Source: Koleobacter methoxysyntrophicus (GTDB taxonomy: Bacteria > Bacillota > Thermosediminibacteria > Koleobacterales > Koleobacteraceae). Taken from it: a stretch of DNA of 64,000 bases. Positions 1-8,758 of the stretch are shown here, piece by piece; the first letter of the stretch is position 1; each line of letters opens with the position of its first letter. Under the pieces are notes generated by a model, which made no database searches, had not been told where the DNA came from, and worked only from the letters and a program-made list of their open reading frames with translations. Both the position numbers and the translations under genes were made by a program. The stretch lies in assembly GCF_017301615.1 (NCBI RefSeq), contig NZ_CP059066.1, positions 62,001-126,000 on the forward strand, written 5' to 3'.

Positions 1-27
1 CATTGTAGGTTCTACCTTTCGAAACAA
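1..27 (-). CDS. ileS: Isoleucyl-tRNA synthetase, N-terminus only (runs off left edge)
   Basis: Only nine codons are visible, read from a TTG at 27-25: MFRKVEPTM. An AAGGAGG ribosome site lies 8 nt upstream (about 36-44). This start resembles IleS proteins that begin F-x-K-V followed by an FP-x-x-E segment, but nine residues alone would not decide it. The identification rests mainly on the upstream T-box leader, whose specifier reads ATC (Ile). The enzyme would charge tRNA-Ile in the cytoplasm. Alternatives are another Ile-responsive gene such as an ilv gene or an amino-acid transporter; the N-terminus fits neither well. Confidence 0.6.
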
Positions 28-73
28 ATCTCTCTCCTCCTTTTTAAGATGTGAAATAAAATGGAAAAATGCC

Positions 74-260
74 TATATACTTTGCTCTCAGGTACGGCAA
101 GTCAGTTGAATAAATGGCAAATCCCGGAGCGACTGTTAATTTGGCTCGGAGCCATGGAAGGCGGAGAGCCAAATTCCAGAGTGAGCGGAGCATGGATGCG
201 AAGCGAACGGCAAGCGGAGGGATGCCATTTAATTCTTCCTGAGCCAAGGGGATAGTCATA
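74..260 (+). repeat. Dispersed structured repeat, copy A (full length)
   Basis: About 187 bp nearly identical to the copy at 60375-60563. It starts with TATATACTTT and ends with GGGGATAGTCAT. Nested inverted repeats are visible: an outer arm AAATGGCA (112-119) with TGCCATTT (223-230), and an inner arm AATTTGGCTC (138-147) with GAGCCAAATT (166-175). The 3' half carries AGCGGA/AGCGAACGG motifs. It sits between the T-box terminator and the ileS start, on the strand opposite to that gene. No convincing protein is encoded. Confidence 0.85.
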
Positions 261-277
261 AATGAAAATATAAGACC

Positions 278-525
278 TAATCAAAAAACCCCGGCCCTAA
301 AAGGGACGAGGTTATAATTCGCGGTACCACCCTAATTGGTTCCCCCTAAGGGAAAACCCGCTCTTGTTCCTTTAACGGAGAAACCGGACCTGCTTAATCG
401 CCTTTATGCTTTCAGCAGTCAGCTCCAGGGTGATTTTCTACAGGGTAAAGGGACCGGATTTCACCTTCACCGGCTCTCTGCACCTCTTTACGCTCCTGTA
501 TACTCTTCCCTATCATCGTCAAAAT
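278..525 (-). promoter_or_regulatory. T-box riboswitch, predicted isoleucine specifier
   Basis: The minus strand has the T-box hallmark AGGGTGGTACCGCG at 333-320, an AGTA on the 5' side of the specifier loop (504-501), and distal Stem I sequence AGAGAGCCGGTGAAGG near 479-464. The helix above the specifier loop is ACAGG pairing with CCTGT. The 3' side of the loop reads GAAAATCACC, so the specifier is ATC (434-432), i.e. Ile, followed by ACC as in other T-boxes. Uncharged tRNA would stabilise the antiterminator and allow transcription of the gene at the left edge. Confidence 0.92.
283..312 (-). terminator. T-box regulated terminator
   Basis: On the minus strand CCTCGTCCC, loop TTTTA, GGGCCGGGG is followed by TTTTTTG. 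This is the intrinsic terminator that competes with the T-box antiterminator. It lies about 255 nt before the ileS start, an unusually long gap that is filled by the dispersed repeat. Confidence 0.85.
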
Positions 526-547
526 CCCTATCTAAATTTTCCTTAAA

Positions 548-576
548 ATATTACCACATCTTCTGCCCCTAGTCAA
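548..576 (-). promoter_or_regulatory. SigmaA-type promoter of the T-box transcript
   Basis: TTGACT (576-571), 17-nt spacer, TAATAT (553-548) on the minus strand, directly upstream of the T-box Stem I and just past the end of dppF. Confidence 0.8.
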
Positions 577-603
577 GTTTAACGGAAAAATATCATATTT
601 AAC

Positions 604-1572
604 CTATCTCAAATGACACGCAACAAAGTGACCGTCCCCTACATCTTTGAATTCGGGGTCCTTTTCTCTGCATATGTCCCGGGCCTCCCTGCATCTTGTA
701 TGAAACCTGCATCCCCGAGGGGGGTCTACAGGGCTGGGAACATCGCCTTCAAGGAGGATCCTCTGCCTCTTAAGCTCCGGGTCCGGTATCGGGATTGCTG
801 ATAAAAGGGCACAGGTATACGGGTGCAGTGGTGATTCATACAGCTCGTCTTTATCTGCCAGTTCTACGATTTTGCCCAGATACATAACGGCAACCCTGTC
901 GCTTATATGTTTTACAACACTTAAGTCATGGGCTATAAACAGGTAGGTTAGGCCAAATTTTTCCTGAAGCTCCTCCATCAGGTTTATTATCTGGGCCTGA
1001 ATAGACACGTCCAGGGCTGATACCGGTTCATCACAAACAATAAACCTCGGATAGAGGGCAAGTGCCCTTGCGATACCTATGCGCTGACGCTGGCCGCCGC
1101 TGAATTCATGAGGGTATCTCCTGATATGCTGGGGTCTTAATCCTACCTCATTTAAGAGCTCCAGTATCTTTTCCTCCCGTTTCCTTCCTTTTGCGACCCC
1201 GTGAATATCCAGGGCTTCACCGATAATGTCTCCTACGGTCATTCTGGGATTCAAGGAAGCATAAGGGTCCTGGAAAATTATCTGCATATTCCTTCTCATT
1301 TCCTGCAGTTCCTCTTTTCCCAGGGTCATAATATCCTTCCCCTGAAAAATTACCGTACCTTCTGTAGCTTCAAGCAGCCTCAAGATAACCCTTCCTGTGG
1401 TGGATTTGCCGCAGCCGCTTTCCCCAACAAGGCCCAAAGTTTCACCATTTTTGACATAAAAGTCAACACCATCAACAGCCTTAACATGGGCTACTGTTTT
1501 AGAAAAGATTCCCTTTTTAATAGGGAAGTACTTTTTCAGGCTTTTAACTTCAAGGAGCACTTCATTTATCAT
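604..1572 (-). CDS. dppF: Peptide ABC transporter ATP-binding protein DppF/OppF
   Basis: A 322-aa ABC ATPase that powers peptide import with the other genes of this operon. Walker [10 protein letters not shown] lies at residues 50-58, the Q-loop at IIFQDP, the signature FSGGQRQR at 157-164 and Walker B IVCDEP near 178-183. A C-terminal oligopeptide/dipeptide-type domain follows. Four cysteines (C288, C294, C301, C319; GCRFHTRC...DIC) match the position of the C-terminal [4Fe-4S] site described in DppD/DppF-type ATPases. The start codon overlaps the dppD stop (ATGA), indicating translational coupling. It is the last gene of the operon; no clear terminator was seen before the next promoter at 576. 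Peptide specificity is inferred from family; nickel or oligosaccharide transport is possible. Confidence 0.93.
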   Translation of the reverse strand: MINEVLLEVKSLKKYFPIKKGIFSKTVAHVKAVDGVDFYVKNGETLGLVGESGCGKSTTGRVILRLLEATEGTVIFQGKDIMTLGKEELQEMRRNMQIIFQDPYASLNPRMTVGDIIGEALDIHGVAKGRKREEKILELLNEVGLRPQHIRRYPHEFSGGQRQRIGIARALALYPRFIVCDEPVSALDVSIQAQIINLMEELQEKFGLTYLFIAHDLSVVKHISDRVAVMYLGKIVELADKDELYESPLHPYTCALLSAIPIPDPELKRQRILLEGDVPSPVDPPRGCRFHTRCREARDICREKDPEFKDVGDGHFVACHLR

Positions 1573-2564
1573 ACCGCTTTAACCCCCCCTGCCCATTGAT
1601 TCGAATATTTCCAGCACCTTACCAGACTGTTCCCTTCCTTTACAATTTCCGGTTCCCGCACAAAACAGATTTCCTGGGCTTCTTTACACCTCGGATGAAA
1701 CCTACACCCTGACGGCATCTCAAAGGGGTTGGGTACGATACCTTCAATAACATTCAACTTTTTCTTCTTTTCATCAAGTCGTGGTATAGAACCTAAAAGC
1801 CCGACGGTATATGGGTGCTTAGGGCTTTTAAAAATGGTTTTTACATCTGCGTATTCCACAACCTTTCCGGCATACATTACCAGGACATTTTCCGCCGTTT
1901 CCGCAATGACCCCCAAATCGTGGGTAATCAGCATGATAGCGGTGCCGAAACGGTCCTTCAAGTCTTTTATCAATTCTAAAATCTGGGCCTGGATCGTCAC
2001 ATCCAAAGCCGTTGTAGGCTCATCGGCAATCAGCAGTTCTGGGTTACATGAAAGGGCCATGGCTATCATAACCCTCTGCCTCATACCGCCGCTGAGCTGA
2101 TGGGGATATTCATTAACCCTGCGCTCGGGGAGCGGGATTCCAACCAACCGCAGCATCTCCACAGCCCTTTTGGTTGCATCGTGTTTATTCATGCCCTGGT
2201 GGAGTTCTAGTGCTTCTACAATCTGGTCCCCTACGGTGTAAACGGGGTTTAGGGATGTCATGGGTTCCTGAAATATCATGGATATATCGTTCCCCCTTAT
2301 TTTCCTCATTTCGGCATCGGTCTTTCTAATCAAGTCTTCCCCTTTAAACCAGATCTGGCCATCAACAATTTTCCCCGGAGGGCTCGGAATAAGCTTCAAA
2401 ATAGAGAGGGCCGTTATGCTCTTCCCGCACCCGGATTCTCCTACAATACCTAGGGTTTCTCCCTTTTCAAGGTTAAAATCCACGCCGTCTACCGCAGGAA
2501 CTACCCCGTCCTCCGTGAAAAAATACGTCTTTAGATTTTTAACTTCCAACAGTGTTTCTCCCAA
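1569..2564 (-). CDS. dppD: Peptide ABC transporter ATP-binding protein DppD/OppD
   Basis: A 331-aa partner ATPase of DppF. Walker A GESGCGKS is at residues 42-49, the signature LSGGMRQR at 157-164 and Walker B LLIADEP at 177-183. The C-terminal domain has cysteines C287, C293, C300 and C317, again the spacing of a possible [4Fe-4S] cluster. A longer open frame runs upstream to 2687, but it overlaps dppC. The TTG at 2564 is the likely start because AGGGAGG (2580-2574) lies 9 nt before it and the protein then begins [11 protein letters not shown] as family members do. Confidence 0.93.
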   Translation of the reverse strand: MGETLLEVKNLKTYFFTEDGVVPAVDGVDFNLEKGETLGIVGESGCGKSITALSILKLIPSPPGKIVDGQIWFKGEDLIRKTDAEMRKIRGNDISMIFQEPMTSLNPVYTVGDQIVEALELHQGMNKHDATKRAVEMLRLVGIPLPERRVNEYPHQLSGGMRQRVMIAMALSCNPELLIADEPTTALDVTIQAQILELIKDLKDRFGTAIMLITHDLGVIAETAENVLVMYAGKVVEYADVKTIFKSPKHPYTVGLLGSIPRLDEKKKKLNVIEGIVPNPFEMPSGCRFHPRCKEAQEICFVREPEIVKEGNSLVRCWKYSNQWAGGVKAV

Positions 2565-2578
2565 TCTATTCACCCTCC

Positions 2579-3502
2579 CTATTGTTTTAACCTCGGGTCT
2601 AACGCGTCCCTCAGGCCGTCCCCTAATAGGTTGAAACCTAGCACCAGCATCATGATAGCAAATCCCGGAAAAACTGACCACCACCATTTTCCTGTCATAA
2701 GATACTGTCTTCCCTGATCGATCATATACCCCCAGCTCGGTTCAGGGGGCTGAACACCAAAACCCAGGAAACTTAATCCTGCCTCCAACATAATTATGGA
2801 ACCCATTCCGAGGGTTGCCTGGACTATGACCGGCGCCATAACATTTGGAAGTATATGCCTGAATATGACCCTGAAGTCCCTGGCACCTAAAGCTACCGCC
2901 GCCTCCACGAATTCTTTAGTTTTAATTGACAGGACCTGACCCCGCACTACCCTGGCAATTTCAGCCCAGTTTACAAAGCCGATGGCAAAATACATTATGG
3001 TAAGGCTGGGAGGTAGATAGGCTACAATGGCCAAAACGAAAAACAGGAAGGGAAAGGCAAAAATAACGTTGATAAGCCATGAAATAAAGTCGTCCACTTT
3101 CCCTCCGTAGTATCCTGCTATAGCCCCGAGGATAACCCCTATTACTACAGATATTAGAGTTGATGCAAGGGCTATTTGTAAAGATATTCTGGCCCCATAA
3201 ACAACCCTTGTATATATGTCCCTGCCATATATATCTGTCCCAAACCAGTGTTCTCTGCTGGGTGGAGCTAGTTGAGCGTCTTTTCCTTTAGTCCATATAA
3301 ACTGCTCGTATGGTGAGTATGGGGTTATTAAGGGTGCAAAAATGGCTGCCAACACTAATACTGTAACCAAAAAGAGTCCAAACATTGCCAGCTTATTTCT
3401 CTTTAACCTAATCCAGCCATCTGCCCATAGGCTTCGCCCCTCTTTTTTCTTTTTGAATTTTATTCCTTTCTCATGTGATATAACCGGTCTTTCTATTTCC
3501 AC
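2579..3502 (-). CDS. dppC: Peptide ABC transporter permease DppC/OppC
   Basis: A 307-aa inner-membrane permease. It has an N-terminal OppC-type segment with a first membrane helix (about residues 38-60), then a typical five-helix permease core. The ATPase-contacting EAA loop (EAAVALGARDF...HILPN) is at 200-220. The start is GTG, preceded by AAGGGGGG. It lies 12 nt after dppB, and its stop is 14 nt before the dppD start, so the four transporter genes form a tight unit. Confidence 0.93.
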   Translation of the reverse strand: MEIERPVISHEKGIKFKKKKEGRSLWADGWIRLKRNKLAMFGLFLVTVLVLAAIFAPLITPYSPYEQFIWTKGKDAQLAPPSREHWFGTDIYGRDIYTRVVYGARISLQIALASTLISVVIGVILGAIAGYYGGKVDDFISWLINVIFAFPFLFFVLAIVAYLPPSLTIMYFAIGFVNWAEIARVVRGQVLSIKTKEFVEAAVALGARDFRVIFRHILPNVMAPVIVQATLGMGSIIMLEAGLSFLGFGVQPPEPSWGYMIDQGRQYLMTGKWWWSVFPGFAIMMLVLGFNLLGDGLRDALDPRLKQ

Positions 3503-3514
3503 CCATATCCCCCC

Positions 3515-4441
3515 TTAATCATATTTAATTCTCGGATCAAACAGCGGGTATGTCAAATCAACTAAAAGGTTTACAAAAACAAAACACAGAGCCATAAACA
3601 GCACTACACCTCTAATTACTGGAAAATCCCTGTTTACTAAAGCCTCGACACTTAATCTCCCTAAACCTGGCAAAGCAAAGATAGTCTCAGTCAGAACGAC
3701 ACCACTTAATAGGCTTGCAGTTTGACTTCCAATTACTGTTACTACAGGAATCATAGAATTTCTAAGGGCATGTTTTAAAATTACAACTTTTTCTGAAAGC
3801 CCTTTAGCTCTTGCCGTCCTTATATAATCCTGTCTTATAATTTCAAGCATACTTGAGCGGGTTAGTCTTGCTATTAAAGCTGCAGGCCTGACACCTAACG
3901 TCAATACAGGTAATATAAAATAATACCATTCACCATTTCCGGTTCCAATCCCCGGTATCCAACCCAAAACCACACAAAATAATAAAACCAGAAGTACCCC
4001 TACCCAAAAAGTTGGAGCTGAAATACCTAAAAGGGCAATCAACATTGAGCCATAGTCTAAAATAGAATACTGTTTAACCGCAGATATTATACCAACTGTA
4101 ACTCCCAACAAAACAGCTACTGCCATAGAAGCGAAAGCCAGTTTTGCAGTTATCGGCAGTCTTTCTATTATCGCTTGAGTTACAGGCATGTTATTTCTAT
4201 AGGACTTTCCTAAATCAAAAACCACCGCTTTACGGAAGAAATTTATATATTGCACTAATATAGGGTCGTCCAAACCCATTTCTTTTCTAATGCGCTCTAT
4301 TGTTGCTGGGTCGCCCCTCTGACCCATCATTATCCTCGCAGGGTCCCCGGGGACTATAGTAGTCAATATAAAAACAACGGTAATAACCCCGATTATTACG
4401 GGTACTGCTCCCAGCAGTCTTTTTATGATATATGTAAGCAA
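3515..4441 (-). CDS. dppB: Peptide ABC transporter permease DppB/OppB
   Basis: A 308-aa permease that pairs with DppC to form the transmembrane channel. It begins MLTYIIKRLLGAVPVIIGV, the usual DppB N-terminus and first membrane helix. The EAA loop (YIRTARAKGLSEKVV...HALRNS) lies near 200-225. The start chosen is TTG at 4441 with AAAGGAGG 8 nt upstream. An in-frame ATG at 4462 would place that ribosome site inside the coding sequence and is rejected. A strong hairpin lies between dppA and this gene. Confidence 0.93.
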   Translation of the reverse strand: MLTYIIKRLLGAVPVIIGVITVVFILTTIVPGDPARIMMGQRGDPATIERIRKEMGLDDPILVQYINFFRKAVVFDLGKSYRNNMPVTQAIIERLPITAKLAFASMAVAVLLGVTVGIISAVKQYSILDYGSMLIALLGISAPTFWVGVLLVLLFCVVLGWIPGIGTGNGEWYYFILPVLTLGVRPAALIARLTRSSMLEIIRQDYIRTARAKGLSEKVVILKHALRNSMIPVVTVIGSQTASLLSGVVLTETIFALPGLGRLSVEALVNRDFPVIRGVVLFMALCFVFVNLLVDLTYPLFDPRIKYD

Positions 4442-4503
4442 ATGCCTTGCCCTCCTTTGCATTAGGGTAAAATCCTTTTAAGCTTTTAAAACTTTCTTTT
4501 CAT

Positions 4504-4537
4504 AACTTGGCTTCCATTGAAAAATGGAAGCCAAGTT
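4504..4537 (-). terminator. 15-bp perfect hairpin between dppA and dppB
   Basis: AACTTGGCTTCCATT (4504-4518), a 4-nt loop, and the exact complement (4523-4537). No T-run follows on the minus strand, so it is not a standard full terminator. Such hairpins after binding-protein genes usually stabilise the 5' message or cause partial attenuation, letting the binding protein outnumber the permeases. That role is inferred. Confidence 0.6.
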
Positions 4538-4567
4538 AAAGTTTGTATATTTACCTGTACCTATATG

Positions 4568-6235
4568 TTACTTATCCAGCCATACACTGTAATATTTCGC
4601 CGAATAAGCGCCAAAGGAAGGAAGCTCATATCCTTTCACATAGGGTTGCAGGATTTGATGGGTCGTGTAGTGGTAAATAAACACCCAGGGAGCTTCTTCA
4701 ACAATAATCTCTTCAGCCTCTTGGTAATATTTTCTCCTCAACTCTTGGTCAGATTCAGTCCGGGCTTTATTTGTCAGCTCATCTACTTTTGGATTGCTAA
4801 ACCGTGTAAAATTCCCTTTTTCTCCAAAGTTATCTGAATTAAACAGGACATATATGAAATTATCCGGATCAGGGTAATCTACAACCCAACCCATCCTGAA
4901 TAATGGAACTTCTCCTCTTTCACATGAATCTAAATGTGCACCCCAATCAACATTCTTAATCTCCATATTTATGCCTACGGCTTTATACTGCTCCTGAAGG
5001 GCTTCTGCTATCCGTTTATGGCCATCACTGGTATTGTATTGTAATGTAACATTGATTCCATTTGGATAGCCAGCTTCTTTCAGCAACTGTTTTGCTTTTT
5101 CAGGGTCATAATTATATCCTTTAAGATTCGGATTATATCCGAACATGCCTGGGGGCAATACTCCTTTAGCAGGTGTAGCACGCCCGTTCAATACCAAATC
5201 GATCAAAGCTTCCCTGTTGATCGCGTAATTCATAGCCTGGCGCAGTGCCTTATTATTCTTGAATGGTTCAAGAACCATACTCATGCCGTAATAATATGTC
5301 CCCATCTGCGGCCTTTCAAAAAAGCTGTCCCTATAGCTTGCGATTGCCTCTTCATAATAGGGGTTATCCAGTTCTTCAATAGATTCAAAATTGCCGAGTT
5401 TAAATTCAGTCCACTGCATACTCGAGTCAGGTATTATCCTGAACTCAAGACCATCCAGATATGGCAGCTGGTTCCCTTCCTCATCTACCCGCCAGTAATT
5501 TTCGTTTCTAGACAAAATCAGTTTGTTGTCCTGCACCCATTCCTCAAATTTAAACGGGCCTGTGCCAACAGGATGGAAATTGAATTGGTCTCCCCACTTC
5601 TCCACATCTTCTCTGGGAAGCACTCCAAAGGAGTTGTATGCCAAAATCGCCAAGAAGGGGCCAAAGGAGTAATCCAGCTCAATCTCCAGGGTATAGTCAT
5701 CAATCTTCCTTACACCTTCTATTACATCAGTTTTGCCTTCCTGCAGGTCATTATAACCTTTAATCATATCCAGAAAATATGCCCTTTTCGCATTGTTTTT
5801 CGGGTTAAGTACCCTGTTGAAGGTCCATACCCAGTCATCGGCAGTTACTTCCCTCCCGCCGTTGGCCGTAGGTTGACCGCCTTCCGTCGTTGCATGGAAC
5901 CTAACTCCTTTTCTCAGATTAAAGATATATCTCTTCCCGTCATCTTTAACTTCCCAGGATTCCGCAAGGCATGGAACTATTTCACCTTCGGGGTCAATTT
6001 CAACGAGTGTTTCAAAAATCTGATACATTATCCTGGCAGAACTGGTATCTGTTGCCATGTTTGGATCCAGCACCGGCGGGTTAGACATAAGAGCCATCCT
6101 GAATATTCCGCCGTATTTGCCGCTTTTTTCAGTATCCTGACCTGCCGGCGGGGTTTCCTTTTTACCACCGCAGCCTGCGAGCATCCCGGCAACCAGAACA
6201 ATTACCAGTAACAAAATTAAACTCTTTCGCAACAT
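4568..6235 (-). CDS. dppA: Peptide-binding lipoprotein DppA/OppA (SBP family 5)
   Basis: A 555-aa extracellular solute-binding lipoprotein that captures peptides for DppBCDF. The N-terminus is a lipoprotein signal peptide with lipobox LAGC, lipidated Cys22. It continues as an SBP_bac_5 fold beginning GGIFRMALMSNPPVLDPN, with YGMSMVLEPFKNNKALRQAMNYAI in two parts typical of the family. The start at 6235 is preceded by GGGAGGGACTTTA. First gene of the operon, separated from dppB by a hairpin. The substrate is not decided by sequence. Confidence 0.93.
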   Translation of the reverse strand: MLRKSLILLLVIVLVAGMLAGCGGKKETPPAGQDTEKSGKYGGIFRMALMSNPPVLDPNMATDTSSARIMYQIFETLVEIDPEGEIVPCLAESWEVKDDGKRYIFNLRKGVRFHATTEGGQPTANGGREVTADDWVWTFNRVLNPKNNAKRAYFLDMIKGYNDLQEGKTDVIEGVRKIDDYTLEIELDYSFGPFLAILAYNSFGVLPREDVEKWGDQFNFHPVGTGPFKFEEWVQDNKLILSRNENYWRVDEEGNQLPYLDGLEFRIIPDSSMQWTEFKLGNFESIEELDNPYYEEAIASYRDSFFERPQMGTYYYGMSMVLEPFKNNKALRQAMNYAINREALIDLVLNGRATPAKGVLPPGMFGYNPNLKGYNYDPEKAKQLLKEAGYPNGINVTLQYNTSDGHKRIAEALQEQYKAVGINMEIKNVDWGAHLDSCERGEVPLFRMGWVVDYPDPDNFIYVLFNSDNFGEKGNFTRFSNPKVDELTNKARTESDQELRRKYYQEAEEIIVEEAPWVFIYHYTTHQILQPYVKGYELPSFGAYSAKYYSVWLDK

Positions 6236-6493
6236 TAAAGTCCCTCCCAGTAATTTTTGTTGAAAAATCTGACCTTTACACCAAAATTATCGACTTATTA
6301 TTGTTCTCTATCCCCCCTTTTTTTCTTCTAAGATTTCCCGGGGATAAAATCTGGTTAATGTTCTGTATTTTAATGAAATGCTTTTGGCTGTATGATTACT
6401 AATTGTATAGACTACTATATAACAATCCGCTTTACCCCGGGGGAAATTATTTCTTTTTACACAAAATTTATGTATTCCTCATTTGGTTTATTC
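6236..6493. other. Upstream region of the dpp operon
   Basis: No gene. It must contain the dpp promoter, but no convincing -35/-10 pair was found. A long-range inverted repeat is visible: TTTCCCGGGGATAAA (6334-6348) and TTTACCCCGGGGGAAA (6431-6446). An insertion sequence starts at 6500 and has cut off whatever lay further upstream. Confidence 0.4.
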
Positions 6494-6499
6494 TATATA

Positions 6500-8491
6500 C
6501 CCAAGTTTGGCGCAAAAAATTTCCAGCCAAGTAGTAGCAAGGGTTTGAAGGGACAAAAAGCGATTTTTCTCTACTACTTGGTAGAATGTTCCAGTATTTG
6601 ATTTAAATACTTTTTAGAAATGAGATATTCAAAACCTAACTTCCTCAGGATCTCCAGTTGCTGTGTGGTGACTTCAGTAATACTTTCTGCATACGATTCA
6701 CTGTTTTTAAACCCGATACGATTCAAAAGGCACTTGCCCAATATTTCCAGAGCAGTTGCTGCACTGCATTGATAGTGTTGTTGTTGTAGTTTTTCTTCTA
6801 ATGCATTTAGCAGAAGGTATCCCAGCACACAGATGGTGACATGGGCCCTGACTCTTTTTTCACGGCTCAAGAAAAATGGCCTCAAATGGAGGTGATCCTT
6901 GAGTTCTCGAAAGGCATCTTCCACTTTGCTTTTACGCCGGTAATATCGGATTACCTGGCAGGCAGGAAGCTTATCTGTGGGCTCATTGGTTACAAAGCAC
7001 ATAATTCCATCCAGGCTCGCCTGTTGTTTGAGTTTGTCTTCATTAATGGTGTAAACTACTCGAAAGGAGTCAATCTTTTGTCCGGTGCCTCTTTTAGTAA
7101 TAGCAATAGGCTCCAGTTCCCAAATAAATACTTTATGCATATTCCATTTTCTGAGCTTGTTTTCTATCCTGCGTGCTGTTGCTTCTCTGTTCCGGCTCTT
7201 TTGGGCATGTTTGAGTTCATTGTTGCAAGCTGCTAAATATGATTCCGCTTTTTGCAAACGTTCCTGCCTGTTTTGCTGTTGGTCCTGATATGCTTGACGG
7301 TTAAAGGCCAGGATATATCGCACCTTACCTTTAATGTGTTCACGGTAAACAAGGTTTTCGTCATAGAGATTAAAACCGAGGGATAAAAGGTTATCTCGCC
7401 AGTAACGTTCATCTACCACCAGACTTTGAAATTCGGCTTCCATAAGCCCAAGACCGGACACCTCATCTTTATCAAGGGCAGAAATATAAGTGAGTTTCTT
7501 TTCCGCAATGGCTTCGAGGTTATTTTGGGAAACCATACCACGGTCAAATACTAATAAACATTCTTCAATCCCAAAACGTTCTTTAAGAATCAGTAATAAA
7601 TCTTCTACCGTGGTAACATCCTGGGTATTACCCGGCATCACCCGCCAGTAAAAAGGGTAGCCATCCGGTGTGACCACCAGAGCGATAGTAATTTGAAGTC
7701 TGTCAGGCCGATGATCGCGAGAATAACCCTTAAAAGCCAAAACACATTTTGTTCCCTCAAAATAGCTGGAGGTAATATCGTAAAAGACAGCCTTTTCGTC
7801 AGTATAACCTAACTGCTTGCATTTTCGATAAACATGTTTCTGCAACTCTACTTCTTGGTCAGTGATTTTATCCAGAGTACGGTAGATGCTATATTCACTG
7901 TCAGCACTAAAGTCGTATCTCAATAAACGGGGTAGAATGGTCTGCTGTGTCCAGTCTTGAATTTGAATTTTGCTTTTGGGATCCAAACAACGATTAACAG
8001 CCATAGCTTCGGCATATGGCAGTTCGGCAAAGTATTGATCTAAATCAAACTGCCGCCAAATATCATCAAGCACAGCAACATCAAGAAAACGATAATGCTC
8101 TTTGGCTACTACATCAGACAAATGACCAACGAAGACATCTTCAATTTGTTTTGCCTTAAGCACAAGTTTAATACGCTGGGCTTGTTCTTTAGTCAAGGAA
8201 CCCAGATTTGCGATATGACGGTGTTTTACTTTACCGTTTTCTCGATAAGATTCGGTTAAAGCATAAGTTTCATAAACCTTACCTTTATAAGTTTTTCTGG
8301 CTTTTTTAAGGAACATCACTGGCCTCCTGCAGATTATTGGCTACTACAATTATACCACAGGAAGCGCTCAATATCAAGTAAACTCGAAAGTTGAATGAAA
8401 GCATCGCATATTTTCTCTACTACAATTCACTGTTCTATGGCACGTAATCCTTGATTTATAAAGGTTGGAAAATATTGTCGCCAAACTTGAG
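6500..8491 (-). mobile_element. IS1634-family insertion sequence, apparently intact
   Basis: The 1992-bp element encodes one transposase. The terminal inverted repeats start CCCAAGTTTGGCG at the left and CTCAAGTTTGGCG at the right (inverted), and match at about 23 of 29 positions. It is flanked by a direct repeat TATATA at 6494-6499 and 8492-8497, a 6-bp AT-rich target duplication as expected for this family. Matching ends, target duplication and a full-length transposase point to a recent insertion. Confidence 0.9.
6574..8316 (-). CDS. IS1634-family transposase (DDE type)
   Basis: A 580-aa transposase, the usual length for this family. The N-terminus (FLKKARKTYKGKVYETYAL...RHIANLGSL) is characteristic. 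Candidate DDE residues are the Asp in FYDITSSYFEG, the Asp in VFDRGMVSQ and the Glu in KSKVEDAFRELK. The ATG at 8316 has AGGAGG 6 nt upstream; a GTG directly before it is too close to that site. No frameshift or internal stop is present, so the element may be mobile. Confidence 0.92.
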   Translation of the reverse strand: MFLKKARKTYKGKVYETYALTESYRENGKVKHRHIANLGSLTKEQAQRIKLVLKAKQIEDVFVGHLSDVVAKEHYRFLDVAVLDDIWRQFDLDQYFAELPYAEAMAVNRCLDPKSKIQIQDWTQQTILPRLLRYDFSADSEYSIYRTLDKITDQEVELQKHVYRKCKQLGYTDEKAVFYDITSSYFEGTKCVLAFKGYSRDHRPDRLQITIALVVTPDGYPFYWRVMPGNTQDVTTVEDLLLILKERFGIEECLLVFDRGMVSQNNLEAIAEKKLTYISALDKDEVSGLGLMEAEFQSLVVDERYWRDNLLSLGFNLYDENLVYREHIKGKVRYILAFNRQAYQDQQQNRQERLQKAESYLAACNNELKHAQKSRNREATARRIENKLRKWNMHKVFIWELEPIAITKRGTGQKIDSFRVVYTINEDKLKQQASLDGIMCFVTNEPTDKLPACQVIRYYRRKSKVEDAFRELKDHLHLRPFFLSREKRVRAHVTICVLGYLLLNALEEKLQQQHYQCSAATALEILGKCLLNRIGFKNSESYAESITEVTTQQLEILRKLGFEYLISKKYLNQILEHSTK

Positions 8492-8502
8492 TATATATAA
8501 CA

Positions 8503-8757
8503 AAAAAATCCTTTTTTTATAAATCCAAATTATTAGCAATTAACAGCCTTATACAAACAGAATATGGTAAAATTTCGTATAAATATGAATATTTTTAGAC
8601 ATAAATATATTAAAAAATGTATAACTTTTAAAAAATATTTATAAAAAATTTTTATGCTTATTTAAAGTTTTGTATATTTTTACATAGTAGTGTGCTGATA
8701 TAATAATTTTATAATATTTTAAATTTTTAATATCTAAAATCAAGTTATACTAACTGA
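8503..8757. other. Very AT-rich intergenic stretch
   Basis: Long runs of A and T with no coding potential, RNA gene or clear promoter pair. Composition is much more AT-rich than the flanking genes. I see no function in it. Confidence 0.5.
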
Positions 8758-8758
8758 T

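Noticed and set aside
61-255. Short reading frames inside the repeat at the left end (and the similar ones at 60302-60559)
   Set aside because: They occur because the repeat is GC-richer than its surroundings; the frames are not conserved between copies A and B.
2565-2687. N-terminal extension of the dppD reading frame
   Set aside because: It overlaps dppC, has no ribosome site, and the TTG at 2564 gives the normal family N-terminus.
6236-6493. CodY or other operator upstream of dppA
   Set aside because: No sequence close enough to the AATTTTCWGAAAATT consensus was found.
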